In this document: positions 1-10,427 of the stretch, piece by piece
How the letters are laid out: the number at the start of each line of letters is the position of its first letter
Position numbering within the stretch: the stretch's first letter is position 1
Assembly: GCA_965644295.1 (NCBI GenBank)
Contig: CBFFRP010000284.1
Coordinates: forward strand, 62,001-126,000
From: Paraphysomonas bandaiensis
Taxonomy: Eukaryota; Chrysophyceae
DNA: 64,000 nucleotides
Reading direction: 5' to 3'
Translations under genes and position numbers: made by a program
Notes under the pieces: model-generated
Told to the model about the DNA's origin: nothing
Database searches by the model: none
What the model saw: the letters and a program-made list of their open reading frames with translations, nothing else

Positions 1-805
1 CTCCTACAATATAATATTAATATATAGTTTTATTTATTACTCCCATTAGTACTCAAAAAGTGTTTTTGGTCTGAATTCTGAATTGGGTTTAACAGAATGC
101 TCATATTAGCACCGGGCAAAATAGACAGTGGTCGGTTAGAAGTTAGAACATTAGAATTAGAATAGAAACTATCTTCTATCTTAGTTATGACATTGTCAGT
201 GACTTCATTATACATTATACTGGGAAACAGAAGTATCACGACGATTCAAGATACAAAAGTTGATCAGCGGTTGACATGAAAGAAATATATAACGATGTTA
301 TTGATATATTTTACATGACAGTGCAAAATGGTGTGTGCGTGTGTGCAATAATAAATAATTATCGTATCTATCTAGTAACCTTCTCTTACGACCTAAACCA
401 AAAGGTTCAAAAGCCAAGCGGTACTATAAGCTTTCATTGTCTCTTTTTTTAATTGTTAATCGGGAAACACCTATTTTTTCGAACAGCTAGTCAACTACAA
501 ATTGATATGCATTCTTGATGTAATAGGTTTTTACATCATGAGGATAAGCTAGAATTTAACCTAGGGATAGGAGGATCGTGCCTTGTCGAATCTTTAATCT
601 CGGGCTCCTTTTCACTCATGATACGGCAATAGTACAAATGCTATTTATCGACTTTGCCTAGGACATATTCGGAGATACAAAGAGCATTTGTGAAAGCCAA
701 GGCGAGAATCTAGACACAGTTACATATAAATTATCTTTATACAAAATATCAGATACATCTACAACTAAAGCCACAACAATCTATCTAATACAATTGAAAA
801 CAGAA
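1..805. other. AT-rich intergenic, no gene seen
   Basis: Short open frames only, none with a recognisable motif or a convincing splice pattern. It lies downstream of the MRS2-like gene and may hold its 3' untranslated region. Confidence 0.5.
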
Positions 806-2203
806 TTATATTATCTGCATTCGTCTACACAAGAAAGGAAGGGCAATCGAAAGTACCGTAGCTATAAGTGCAGAACCAGTCGATATCGTCGTAAACATAC
901 TTTCAGATGACTCGAAAGTGTTTCGCATGTTCATTCCCCACAGTGCACACAAAAACATACCAAGACTGCATGCGCAATTAATAAGCGTCAAGATCAGGTC
1001 CGCTACTTGTAGCTGGTTTCGTGCTATGTCCGATCGTAGGTTCATCTACAAGATATTGCATTACTGCAACATAGCATTTGACACACACAGTCCCACCATA
1101 TTCACGGCATCACCAAGCCTACTCAGAAGTATATTTTGCTGCGTAATGAGTGCGTTATAGTCCATGAGATATGAATCAAGAAGTGCCTAAGAAACGAATC
1201 ACTTCACATCTTACCGAACATAGCATTTTTAAGCGACCCACCTCTACTTCTTCGTGCGTCTCCATCATCTTCGGTGATAGAGGGGATCTATAACATGTCA
1301 AAACTACACTAAAAATACATTTCACACAGTCTCCCACCTATACAGGTCAGGTTCGGATTTGAGAACCGATAGATTCATTAAAGCCATCTCTTCGTCATCC
1401 TCCATCAACTCTTCAATGATCTGCTTATGTGCCTGAGCCCTTTGCAGCTGCTCCGACACCTCATATTTACACTGTAGGGTCTTCTCCTGTATAGCTACAG
1501 GTACCACGCTCCTAAAGGACTTCATGACCTTGAATATCTTTTGTGCTCTACTCTGTAGCACAGACAGCTCTTGCTTAAACACTTCCACCACAGTACCCAA
1601 GATTCCCTCAAGCACGTGCCACTCGAAATTCACGTCTTTATTGTGACTGATACATTCCTAACAATAATACTATCATCGGGGCGATTTACATAAGCCACAG
1701 AAAACCTACCTTGATGTGTGTGGTAAGGCAGTCTACAGTGTCGGATCCAGTATCAGGGCATCGGAATATAAGCACCTTGTCCGCCATCACAACAGCACGA
1801 ACTGGGCTGAGAGCAACAAGCACAGCATGACGTCTGATCAGCAATGCTACTTCCTCCTGAGGGGTGTAGGTATAGTCGAGACGATGCAAATCACGTAGTT
1901 TAATATCATTCTCACGAGGACGAGGTTTACCAGTGTCACTATAACTTCTCTGATGTCTACATGACAATACATACATACATTACATACATATAATACTCAT
2001 ATATATTATTACTTCTGTTGAGAGGATATATACGTAGAACTGTTATCTTTATTCGTTCCTTCAGGATGATATTTATTTATTACAGTCTTAATATGATGCA
2101 ATAAATCACGAACTGTATAGAGACATTCGACTATATGCCCGTTATTGTTAAGCTCTATTACACAACTCACTGGTTTAGTATTATAAGTGTTAACATTTGT
2201 CAT
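806..2203 (-). CDS. MRS2: MRS2/CorA-type magnesium channel
   Basis: Member of the CorA/MRS2/Alr family, which conducts Mg2+ across a membrane (mitochondrial inner membrane or vacuole in relatives). Six exons give a continuous 377-aa frame: 2013-2203, 1710-1956, 1338-1657, 1242-1287, 1097-1186, 806-1045. Visible family marks, in order: an RDLHRLD block followed by a strand containing VMADKVLIF; a helical region beginning FEWHVLEGIL and ending MEDDEEMALMNL; HEEVEALLDSYLMDYNAL across a splice junction; ARNQLQVADLILTL; then the signature GMN (WGMNM) after the first membrane helix, with a second helix near the C-terminus. Length is close to yeast and plant homologues. No obvious N-terminal targeting peptide, so the compartment is open. 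Exon 4 is only 46 nt. It is divergently oriented from the TRF-like gene. Confidence 0.92.
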
Positions 2204-2796
2204 AGTGAGAGAATGATCATTATAATGATATGACTGGAATGGGATCTTGTTAATGATATCTTAGACAGTGTGGTTAGCTAAGAGTGGAATCATTGTGCTA
2301 TATATGACACAGAACTTCTGTATGACGTATCGGCAGTCAGCGTCTTATTTTTTCGGAAATAAATTGAAGCGAAATTCTTTTACATTACTGCACTATAAGT
2401 ACGTCTGAAATACACATAATTGTTATCTCAATATATGAGGCATCTTGGAACAAAAACATACAAAGGATGCCGATGCAATCACTATAGTAAGCCTCTGTAC
2501 ACAATATCCATATGAAATACAGCAGTACTGCGATATACACTTCCATACTGTGTATATGAGAGCAGAGTATAGTATACACGTACGTGGTATATCATCTCAT
2601 CCCATATGGAGAGATGTATCTCTCTACTTTTACATACGTACATAATTCTACTACAGTACGCGTATTCCTTCATAATATATATTCGTTGAATAATTGTTTT
2701 GAAATCTTGAAATACATATTTGTAGTCTTATAGGAATATTCCATAGTTTAAACTCCATTTTTTTAGGTAGGATTATCTACGTAGTTTTCTATATGA

Positions 2797-2938
2797 TTAG
2801 GGTTCTGTACGTAGTTTTCTATATGGTTAGGGTTATTGCTAGGGTTAGGGTTAAGTAACCCTACCTATACCTACCTGTATATAGAGATTCTACGTAGCAG
2901 CTAGGGTTAGCTAGGGTTAACACACACATTAACCCTAA
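2797..2938. promoter_or_regulatory. Cluster of telomere-like TTAGGG motifs
   Basis: At least five TTAGGG/TAGGGTT units occur on the plus strand (near 2797, 2827, 2840, 2846, 2902 and 2912), with the complement TAACCC near 2856 and 2929. A direct repeat of about 27 bp, containing ACGTAGTTTTCTATATG followed by TTAGGG, occurs twice at about 2779-2835. The cluster ends about 45 bp before the start codon of the TRF-like telomere-binding protein. It may be an interstitial telomeric relic or a binding site. Confidence 0.7.
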
Positions 2939-2983
2939 GCATCATAACATACCCCATATATACATATATATATATATTAATTC

Positions 2984-5250
2984 ATGGAATCTATCACAGA
3001 TTTACAAACATTATATAATACTGCCGAATGGGCAGTATATCATGGTTATCATGGTATATTAAGTGGTAATCTCTCCGTCATATACCATACATAACATCAA
3101 CACACATATATATATATATAGATACGATAAAAATTCTAGAAAGTCGTGGAGGATCAGTTGCTACTGGATCTGTATTGGATAAACGGCTCAAGTTTTCTGG
3201 ATATTTAGCTGCTGTATGTTTAATATAAAACTGTTTTGATATGAGGATATTCATGACATGATGGTGTAGGTTAAATCAGATATTGACGATAGGGAACTAA
3301 AGCTGATTGATTCTCTTACTTTTTTAGATGATCTTGTAAGATATATGTGAGTTATATGAAATGTTACTTATGTGATATGTTTGTAGTATGACAGCTTTAA
3401 AGATCTCTGCAAGTCAGATGCATGTAGTGATTTTCATTGGGTGAGAATCAGGCAGTTAACAGCCATGCAGGTTGAGCGTATTATATTTCTATGCTCTGTA
3501 TGTCACACATTTTTAGCTCGGGATTCTGTGCCTCAAGAAGCACCTGGATATACCAGCCCTTTCTCCCCCACCTGCGGATCCTAGGGAGATAGCAATCCCT
3601 GCCCAGTTTTGCTATAGTGATTTCAAGAAGGAGGTAGAAAGTATATTTGACAAATACAAAAAATACCCCAGTACATTGGCAGTGGGTAAGGTGGAGGATG
3701 AGCATATACGTAATTCTATGTCTGCACTTCTGGACATATTTCAAGTGAAGCCAATGACTACGAATAAAGTAAAGTACCGAGCGCATTACATACTCCATCA
3801 CTACTGCATATCTGGTTTCCGACACGAGGCTCAGTGCTTTGCCAAAATGGTTGAGAATGAGGTATGATTGCATTTCATACGCTTATGTTTGTAATGAGTC
3901 ACAGGTTCTTCCTCCTCCACCAGCAGCCCCGGGTCAGTCTCTGGCGCTGTTTTCTGGCAGCCAATCGGAGAGCTCCGCCACACCGACAGGAAAGGTGTCC
4001 AATTCTTCCAAGGATAAATCTTTGGATGCGCAGGATGCTGCAGCGGCGCGAGCACTGGGTGTATTACGAAAGCAAGACTGGACCCGTGACGAAAGGGATG
4101 AGAAGGGCCCATACGGTGCGTTGTTGATATTACATTTCCAAACGTTGAATATACTATACATGCAGCATCACAAAAGCAAGATAACAGTAGACGAAGGAAG
4201 GTAGCAGCACCTCCTCCAGAGGAATCTAGTGATGACACTGAGGAGCAGCAGGCGTCGGTACGGCGCTTACTTATCTGTTTTTGTTGTCCGCCAAAATCTG
4301 AGTTTTCCTGTACTATAGTCCCCGCGTGTCCGGCGGAGCGGACGCCTCAGAGGAGAGACTGCGGAAGCAACTGAGTTAGCTTTGCGACGTAATCAGATGA
4401 CCCGCAATAATAGCGGGCGTGATCCTCTGGTAGAAGCTATCGGTGTGGATAGCGTGAAACCTGTGGTTTCTGTTGCTGGTCAGAAGAAGTTGCGCTCGCA
4501 GCGTGGACATGTGTCAAAAGGCCATGATAATAAGGAGGAGGAGGATGAAGGCAGTGATGGTGAAGAAAAAGGGTTAGGCGCAATGCCCATTGGAATTTTG
4601 ATCATAATATGCTGTATTTTTACGTGCAGGGGGAAAGATGCGCAACAATCACGTCAATCGTCATCAGGATGGAAAGAGAAGAGACGTCTGATTGATAGTC
4701 GAGTTACGTCATCCACGGTATTTTGGACTTTAATGTTACCAATACTAGGTTTGATATATTACGTAGGTTGACTTCGGAGAATCCGATGTAGATTCCGAAG
4801 GTGAAAGTCCTGAAAAGTTGACCAAGAGAATGAGAATTGAGGTGCTATTGGCCTGTCATTTTGATCTTGTTTTATATCTGGTGTTTAGGCCATTGAAAAG
4901 AAGAAGTTTCCTCGTGAATTGGAAGGCTTAAGCCCTGTTGCTAGCCCAGGGACACGTAAGCGGTATCCAGAGGTTCGTCTGCGGTGGAGTGCAGATGAAG
5001 AGGAGGCGTAAGCTGGTTGCGGCAACGTTTTCTTGTCTTATTTCTGTGGTGTAGGTTTATGGAAGGCATTCGCAAGCACGGTGTAGGTTCTTGGGCCGAA
5101 ATTCTTCAAGACCCAGAGCTTAGCTTCAGGGTAAGGATGAATGTGACTTAGCTATGTTGTTACTGAAGGATGGTATAGTTTTGCGGAAGAACCAATGTGA
5201 ATTTGAAGGATAAATATCGCAATTTAAAAAAGATCGGGGTATTGGACTAG
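2984..5250 (+). CDS. TRF-like telomeric repeat-binding protein (C-terminal telobox Myb)
   Basis: Thirteen exons join into a 551-aa frame: 2984-3065, 3122-3213, 3270-3335, 3387-3470, 3517-3861, 3905-4115, 4166-4257, 4319-4572, 4630-4717, 4767-4841, 4889-5007, 5055-5130, 5179-5250. The C-terminus is a single Myb/SANT domain of telobox type: RWSADEEEAFMEGIRKHG, then GSWAEIL, and the recognition helix ending VNLKDKYRNLKK, matching the VDLKDKWRNL signature of TRF1/TRF2/Taz1-like proteins. The N-terminal ~270 residues are helical (around FCYSDFKKEVESIF and IRNSMSALLDIF) and could be a TRFH-like dimerisation domain; this is inference. The middle is charged and basic, probably disordered. It would bind double-stranded TTAGGG DNA at telomeres. 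The exon 8 donor (GG|GTTAGG) is the weakest junction. It could instead be a plant-TRB-like or general Myb protein, but the single C-terminal telobox favours TRF. Confidence 0.82.
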
Positions 5251-5953
5251 GCTTGCTGCTTGTGCAGATACTGGAAGCTTTGGTGTTATTTGCCCATTTA
5301 TCGTATTGTTCGAGGTGCCGCCATGCGTTGTGTTGCATGAATTATTGTAATAAATATTTGGCTTTGATTGTTAAGTCTTTAACAAAACTGCACTCATGGG
5401 GGAATACGTGATCATTCAACTGAAGTGTCCACCAACAGGTAATTGTTAAATATGTAGTTCAACCGAATTGTCAATTTTATTCATGAAGAAATTATCGATG
5501 TTGTGGCTAAATATTGAATCAGTACCAAAATTTATTGGGCCTATTATTGGACCTAGACAATTTATTAGGTGTAATTTTCTTGTCAAACCTAAAAATAGTG
5601 CAAAAACGTTGAAAACTTATAATTTCAGTTCACAATGGCTATGTGTTTATGGTTTATGGTACTCACCTAGCCATCAATTAATATTTAATGAATGCAGATT
5701 TGCTTTGACTAGGTTTTTACAGCAAAATTGGTGGTGAAACTAGAAGTCGGTGTGCTCAACAAACCTGGGAAAGTGATTTCACCAGGTTTCATATATGGAA
5801 AAGTTAGAAAAACTGAAATACTTTGACTGTAATAGGATCGTGTCTAGCTAAGACCTGTTTGTCTTGGTTGGTAGTTGAGAGAATATAGTTATAGAAATGA
5901 TGAGAGATGTTGATTGTAACTTTACCATTTAATAATTGTTCAAGTTCAACTAA
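5251..5953. other. Intergenic, no supported gene
   Basis: AT-rich. A short stretch near 5370-5420 (GTTAAGTCTTTAAC then CTGCACTC and GTGATCA) resembles 34163-34232, so a dispersed repeat end may lie here. An 89-codon frame at 5468-5737 has no recognisable motif. Confidence 0.4.
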
Positions 5954-6228
5954 TATTGAATGTCTTTTTATTTAGCAATAGGCGTTAAAAACCCGTTCCG
6001 ATATAGCGGCTAGTTGAATACTAGTCTACTAGTTAGACCTCTACCCATAACTAATCAGCGCAAATTCTATTATCCTACTATTTAACGCTACAGAAGCTGC
6101 TTGTGCGTCGCCGCAAGCACCAAGGTGCAACCACTTCCGTTCTTGATGTTTGTGTGTGAATTCGCCCTGCTCGTGTGTCTGAGGACTCACTGGCGCGTGT
6201 TGTCCGGGGGTCTCCCCTTGGGATACGG
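5954..6228 (+). repeat. Long-inverted-repeat element end, left member of a flanking pair
   Basis: 275 bp starting TATTGAATGTC and containing TTTAGCAATAGGCGTT and GCTTGTGCGTCGCCGCAAGC. It is nearly identical, with a handful of mismatches, to the reverse complement of 13528-13801. Related ends occur at 32231, 34505, 37007, 45287 and 60927 and, inverted, near 61664 and 62782. No protein is evident. A target-site duplication could not be identified. Confidence 0.85.
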
Positions 6229-6540
6229 TTCCGCCTGACTCTGAGGTACCGGGTTCTGTATTAAGGTCCTGAGTGTACCGAGCACTAGATGTGTGGACTG
6301 AGAGGTTGATGGTGTGGTGGAATGTGGCGGTGTCGCCATGCACCGTTTGGGCGTTGGGCATAGGTGGAGTTGCCGGAGACGTCGTCGCCTTTGTCTAGGG
6401 CCTGTTGGTTTCATACGGTCCGTTGCTATGGTCCTCTGTGTATGGTTGGTAGGGTTCAGAGGTACGGTGGGCGGTGTTCCAGTCTCGGTTCGTCTCAAGT
6501 TCAACTTACTTTTATCAGTTGATTCACCATCCAAATAATA
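6229..6540 (+). repeat. Probable interior of the inverted-repeat element
   Basis: GC-richer than its surroundings and contiguous with the element end. The minus strand carries an open frame of about 115 codons (6187-6534), rich in Pro/Thr/Arg and ending PKGRPPDNTRQ. A similar PKGRPPD string ends the long minus-strand frames in the elements at 32.5 and 34.8 kb, so it belongs to the repeat family. No known domain. Confidence 0.5.
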
Positions 6541-8185
6541 TGTCTACAGTTGATTCAGCAGTATTATAATATAGATTCAATAGCGTGCAATGAAATAATA
6601 TTAGATAAACGAATGTATATTGTAACCGCATACGATTGTGACTGTACAGTATTGTTGTATTGATTGGTTGAAGTGTGCCACACTGTACAGGTGTAGCAAA
6701 GAATATATATATATTTAACCATTAACGAGTGCAAAAACCCGAGTTTTAAACTTTAGACAAGGGAAGATACTCTTTATCCGAAGTGAACAATATATGCAAA
6801 TTAAATTGTAGCTGACCCTCGTGATGTTGAAAACTTAATATTATATTGTATAATAGCTATTAGTAGTTTGCTCACTGTAAGAAGAAATAGATGCTTCCTG
6901 ATTAACATGAAGAAAACAAATGAGAAGTCATATTAGGTAGTTCAGCCAATTTGACCGGGTTGAATAATATTTCCCATTGTTAGATAACGACTTATTAGCA
7001 GCTAAACTTTGTAGAAACGCTTAGACTTTATGCAGAAAAATTATAAATTAAGCGATATCATTCACCATTCATTGTCATTCACCAACTCAATTTATCTCTA
7101 CTATATACCAACCATTTCTAGTACGATCTTACATAGTCACTATCTTGTACAGTCAATATATTATTTCAGTTTCAGAACTATAATACGGTTTTCATAATGC
7201 GGTTACCTACTGCTGTATTCTTGAGTAACGGTTATAATTCAAATATCTTAGAAACTACAGCTTTTAATTGCTCTCAAACAACAGCAAAACTCAACACCTA
7301 TTTTTTTTTCTGATCGCACACAGTTAATGGTTAATGCAGTACTACTTATTAGAATATGGATCTTATTCTAGTATATTCAGTATGTCACTTGAAGACAATG
7401 TACGAGAATACAGTGAAATATAGTGATGTACAAATGCTGTGATAATATTGAGAAACTGAAATAGTTTGATCTTTCAAGATATGTTCAGTAACGAGAGGTT
7501 CGCATATGTAGGATATTATGCAGGGATTATAATGAGTTAGTGTTGGTTATCACAACTTCGTGTAAACGATATTAATAAATCTATCTAGTCTTACGACAAA
7601 TTCTCTCTGTGATCTAGCTTAAAATGAGCATTTCTCAATACTACTAAGTAAAATGTCATGTTGATTGCAACCAATAAAAACATGTATGACTCACTTTCAC
7701 TGTCAACCACACAGGCGGTGTCATTTTTAAACCTATTAAAGTTTCCATTTGTTCCTACTAAAACAACTAAAAAGTGTCACTTGTTCTAAATTTTGCTGAT
7801 GGTAGTTGAGCTGTATTGAAATTTTGTAGAATCGATGAAATTTTAATTGCGCCGACATTGATGAGAAATGTATATTACATTGAGGTGTGTTAATTTGCAC
7901 TCCACGTGCGGTTGGAGCTCAGCTAAGTTTACCAGATATTCGATATTCATATCTCAATGATACAGTTGAAAAGTTACGAATCTATAACATGACACCTTTA
8001 TGTATTACAATTATCAAGTAACGAATAGAAGAACTATAAGCCACTTAAATTGATCAACAATAAATACATTATAAAATAGGGGATATCTAAGGAAAAGAGT
8101 TGAAGTAACAACACAATCAACTCAGAGCAGGTATTAAGTGTTATTTCCGTCCACAACGCGTTTATGGCTAATGTAGAGTTCTAAA
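6541..8185. other. AT-rich intergenic, nothing identified
   Basis: Stop-dense in all frames, no recognisable repeat end or RNA gene. Confidence 0.5.
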
Positions 8186-9823
8186 TTATTGCTGGATGTT
8201 TTTATGAAATTCATAGGCAACTAAAGCGTCCGCAGCTCCTGTAATATAACTCTTCGCATCCTGACTATTTTTATTCTGTAATCTTTCATCCCATACGTCA
8301 GAAAGTACCTACATGATAAATTCTGTTATCACACCACGATGGTAACATCATACACTATTCAGCATACCTCAATTCCAGAAAGAGTAACATGTGCAGCCCC
8401 AACATCCATCCAGGCTTGACACAGTCCTTCATACAGAGTAAGCGAGGCATACTGCTTTGTGTCACCATTATTTTTAGATACAAAGTCAATGGCGTCTTTC
8501 TTGAGAGAGTCACAGAGTGCCTCTTGTCTGGCCTACATGAAACACAAGCAAACCGTGAGCGAAGGGAGAAAAGCTGTAGTAGAAGTAGTACATCTAAAGC
8601 ACAATCAAACGCTCGAATGAGATTTCTGCGCATTGGCTTATATAAGCTCATGAACTCCTTGGCCGCTTCAAACCCACTACTTTCTAGGGCGGTGCAGGCT
8701 TTTTCGAAATTGGGAGAGACATCATTCTCCTTCAGGTATTCCCACTCCTCACAGAAACTTATCTTACTTTGGGAGTTCATTAACGTTAGTCCAAGTAGAA
8801 GATGAGGCATATGTAAGTCAGGAATAGACTGTTGTTCATTCTTTATCTAAAAGAAAAATTTTAGAAAAGAAAACTAGATAAACATTAGTTAACCTTCTCC
8901 AAAAACCTTTGCTCGATGTGTATACAGGAGTCCATATTCTTTTTGAGGCCATCGATGGCAGTGTCTATGCTACAAGCAGGGAGTCTGTTAACAGAAGGGC
9001 ATGCAGACGGAGGAAGAAGCATGCCCGGGGAGCGAGGATGGGCTCTCAGTACGTCAGAAGAAACCATAGGAATCCCCTTCGACACTGTCCACTCGACTAC
9101 ACGAAGTGCACCAGGAACAGTAAAGGCATTACTCGCACACACGACAACATCCAGTAATCCTTCCTCGCATAGATGTTCCATAATACGCAGGTGCTTCTCT
9201 ATATCCCCCTCAGATAACACTTGAACACCCAAGTTCACACCAACTGAGCTGGAAGGGTGCAGTGTACGCAGTTGAACAATTACATTTTTTAATTCTGTCC
9301 ATTCTATTGGGACAGCTATTAAATCTAGTGGACGACCTTTAAAGATGCTCACAACATTAGCAACTTCTGAGGAGTAACTGGTTTGTGATGATACAGTACT
9401 TCCAATCACAAGTGAATCACAGTCAACTTCATCCATTGACTGTATTTATACATTCAATTTAAATATATATTCTATCATATCTCTTACCGATATCTCTGCT
9501 ATATGTTCATACTGTCTTATAGTTGTCCCTGTATTCCCAATAATAAAACGACATCCTGATCGTATGGATCTATCAATGAAGACATCAGATGCATGATATG
9601 AGGGAATGAAAGCATACCTTTCGAGAGATATACAATCAATTGATGGTTTAATGTATGGAGACATCTCAAATCCAAATTTCGTCCCCTGTATATGTATATT
9701 ATTCATAATTCAGAAGATGAGAGTGATGTGACATACATTCATCAATGAAAACGATCGACAGTGAGCAGGTAGAGTATTTCTAGCCCATTGGAATGCTTGT
9801 ATTGAGTATTTGTAAGTAATCAT
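8186..9823 (-). CDS. Unrecognised 457-aa protein, possible mitochondrial targeting
   Basis: Six exons, all phase 0: 9737-9823, 9488-9685, 8894-9439, 8592-8846, 8368-8532, 8186-8308. The first 29 residues (MITYKYSIQAFQWARNTL...) have basic residues and no acidic ones, as in a mitochondrial presequence. The middle alternates hydrophobic strands and helices (PLDLIAVPIEW, LLDVVVCASNAF, VSKGIPMVSSDVL), suggesting an alpha/beta barrel distantly like aldo-keto reductases, but no catalytic motif can be assigned. The C-terminal third is helical (KACTALESSGFEAAKEF, DALVAYEFHKN). It lies divergently from the KH-protein gene, about 600 bp away, and both sit between the 275-bp inverted repeats. The gene structure is convincing; the function is not recognised. 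Confidence 0.75.
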
Positions 9824-9946
9824 TGTATAGGATAACATATGACACTATGGGGATATGTGTGTATTATATATAGCAATGAATATATTGCATGTTTTTAATT
9901 AATTCACTTACTCACTTCACAATAGAAGGATGATTGTTATTGGACC

Positions 9947-10400
9947 ATGCAAAGACTTCCACTTCACACAGACCCCTTCTATTCTACTGTACTTGTATAC
10001 TACATAGATGTACATACTGCTCAACATATACAGACATACTGTACAGTATACATGCAGCAGATTATATTATGTAGTGTTATACGCTGTATACGGATGTATA
10101 CCTGCCTCTACTCTACATATGAATTTCTCCATATGTAGAATATGGCATTCAGCATCGTACTTGTTGGACCCATCTGTACAACTTCTACCACACTATACCC
10201 CTTCATTCCCTCCAGCAGCCTATAGATCCACCCCCCCCCCAACTACTGTGCTAAATACATATACATATACATATACACACACCTCACCAGTATATACTTT
10301 GCTAGTATATCTATATATACAAACTAGTGCTGTGTCCGTGTCAGTATATATACATACACTCTCAATACTTTCTTAATATTTATATCCATATTATAGTAAT
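9947..10400. repeat. Simple-sequence-rich divergent intergenic region
   Basis: Contains TATACA/CATATA-type microsatellite, a run of ten C's near 10232-10242, and ACATAT-type repeats. It lies between two divergent genes and probably holds both promoters, though no specific element can be named. Confidence 0.5.
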
Positions 10401-10427
10401 ATTTATTACAAGTAAATAGTAGTGGTT

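Noticed and set aside
1060-1100. A 19-nt intron between the AATATG-containing exon and the GMN exon of MRS2
   Set aside because: The joined frame hits a stop. A 51-nt intron ending at the same acceptor restores the family alignment exactly.
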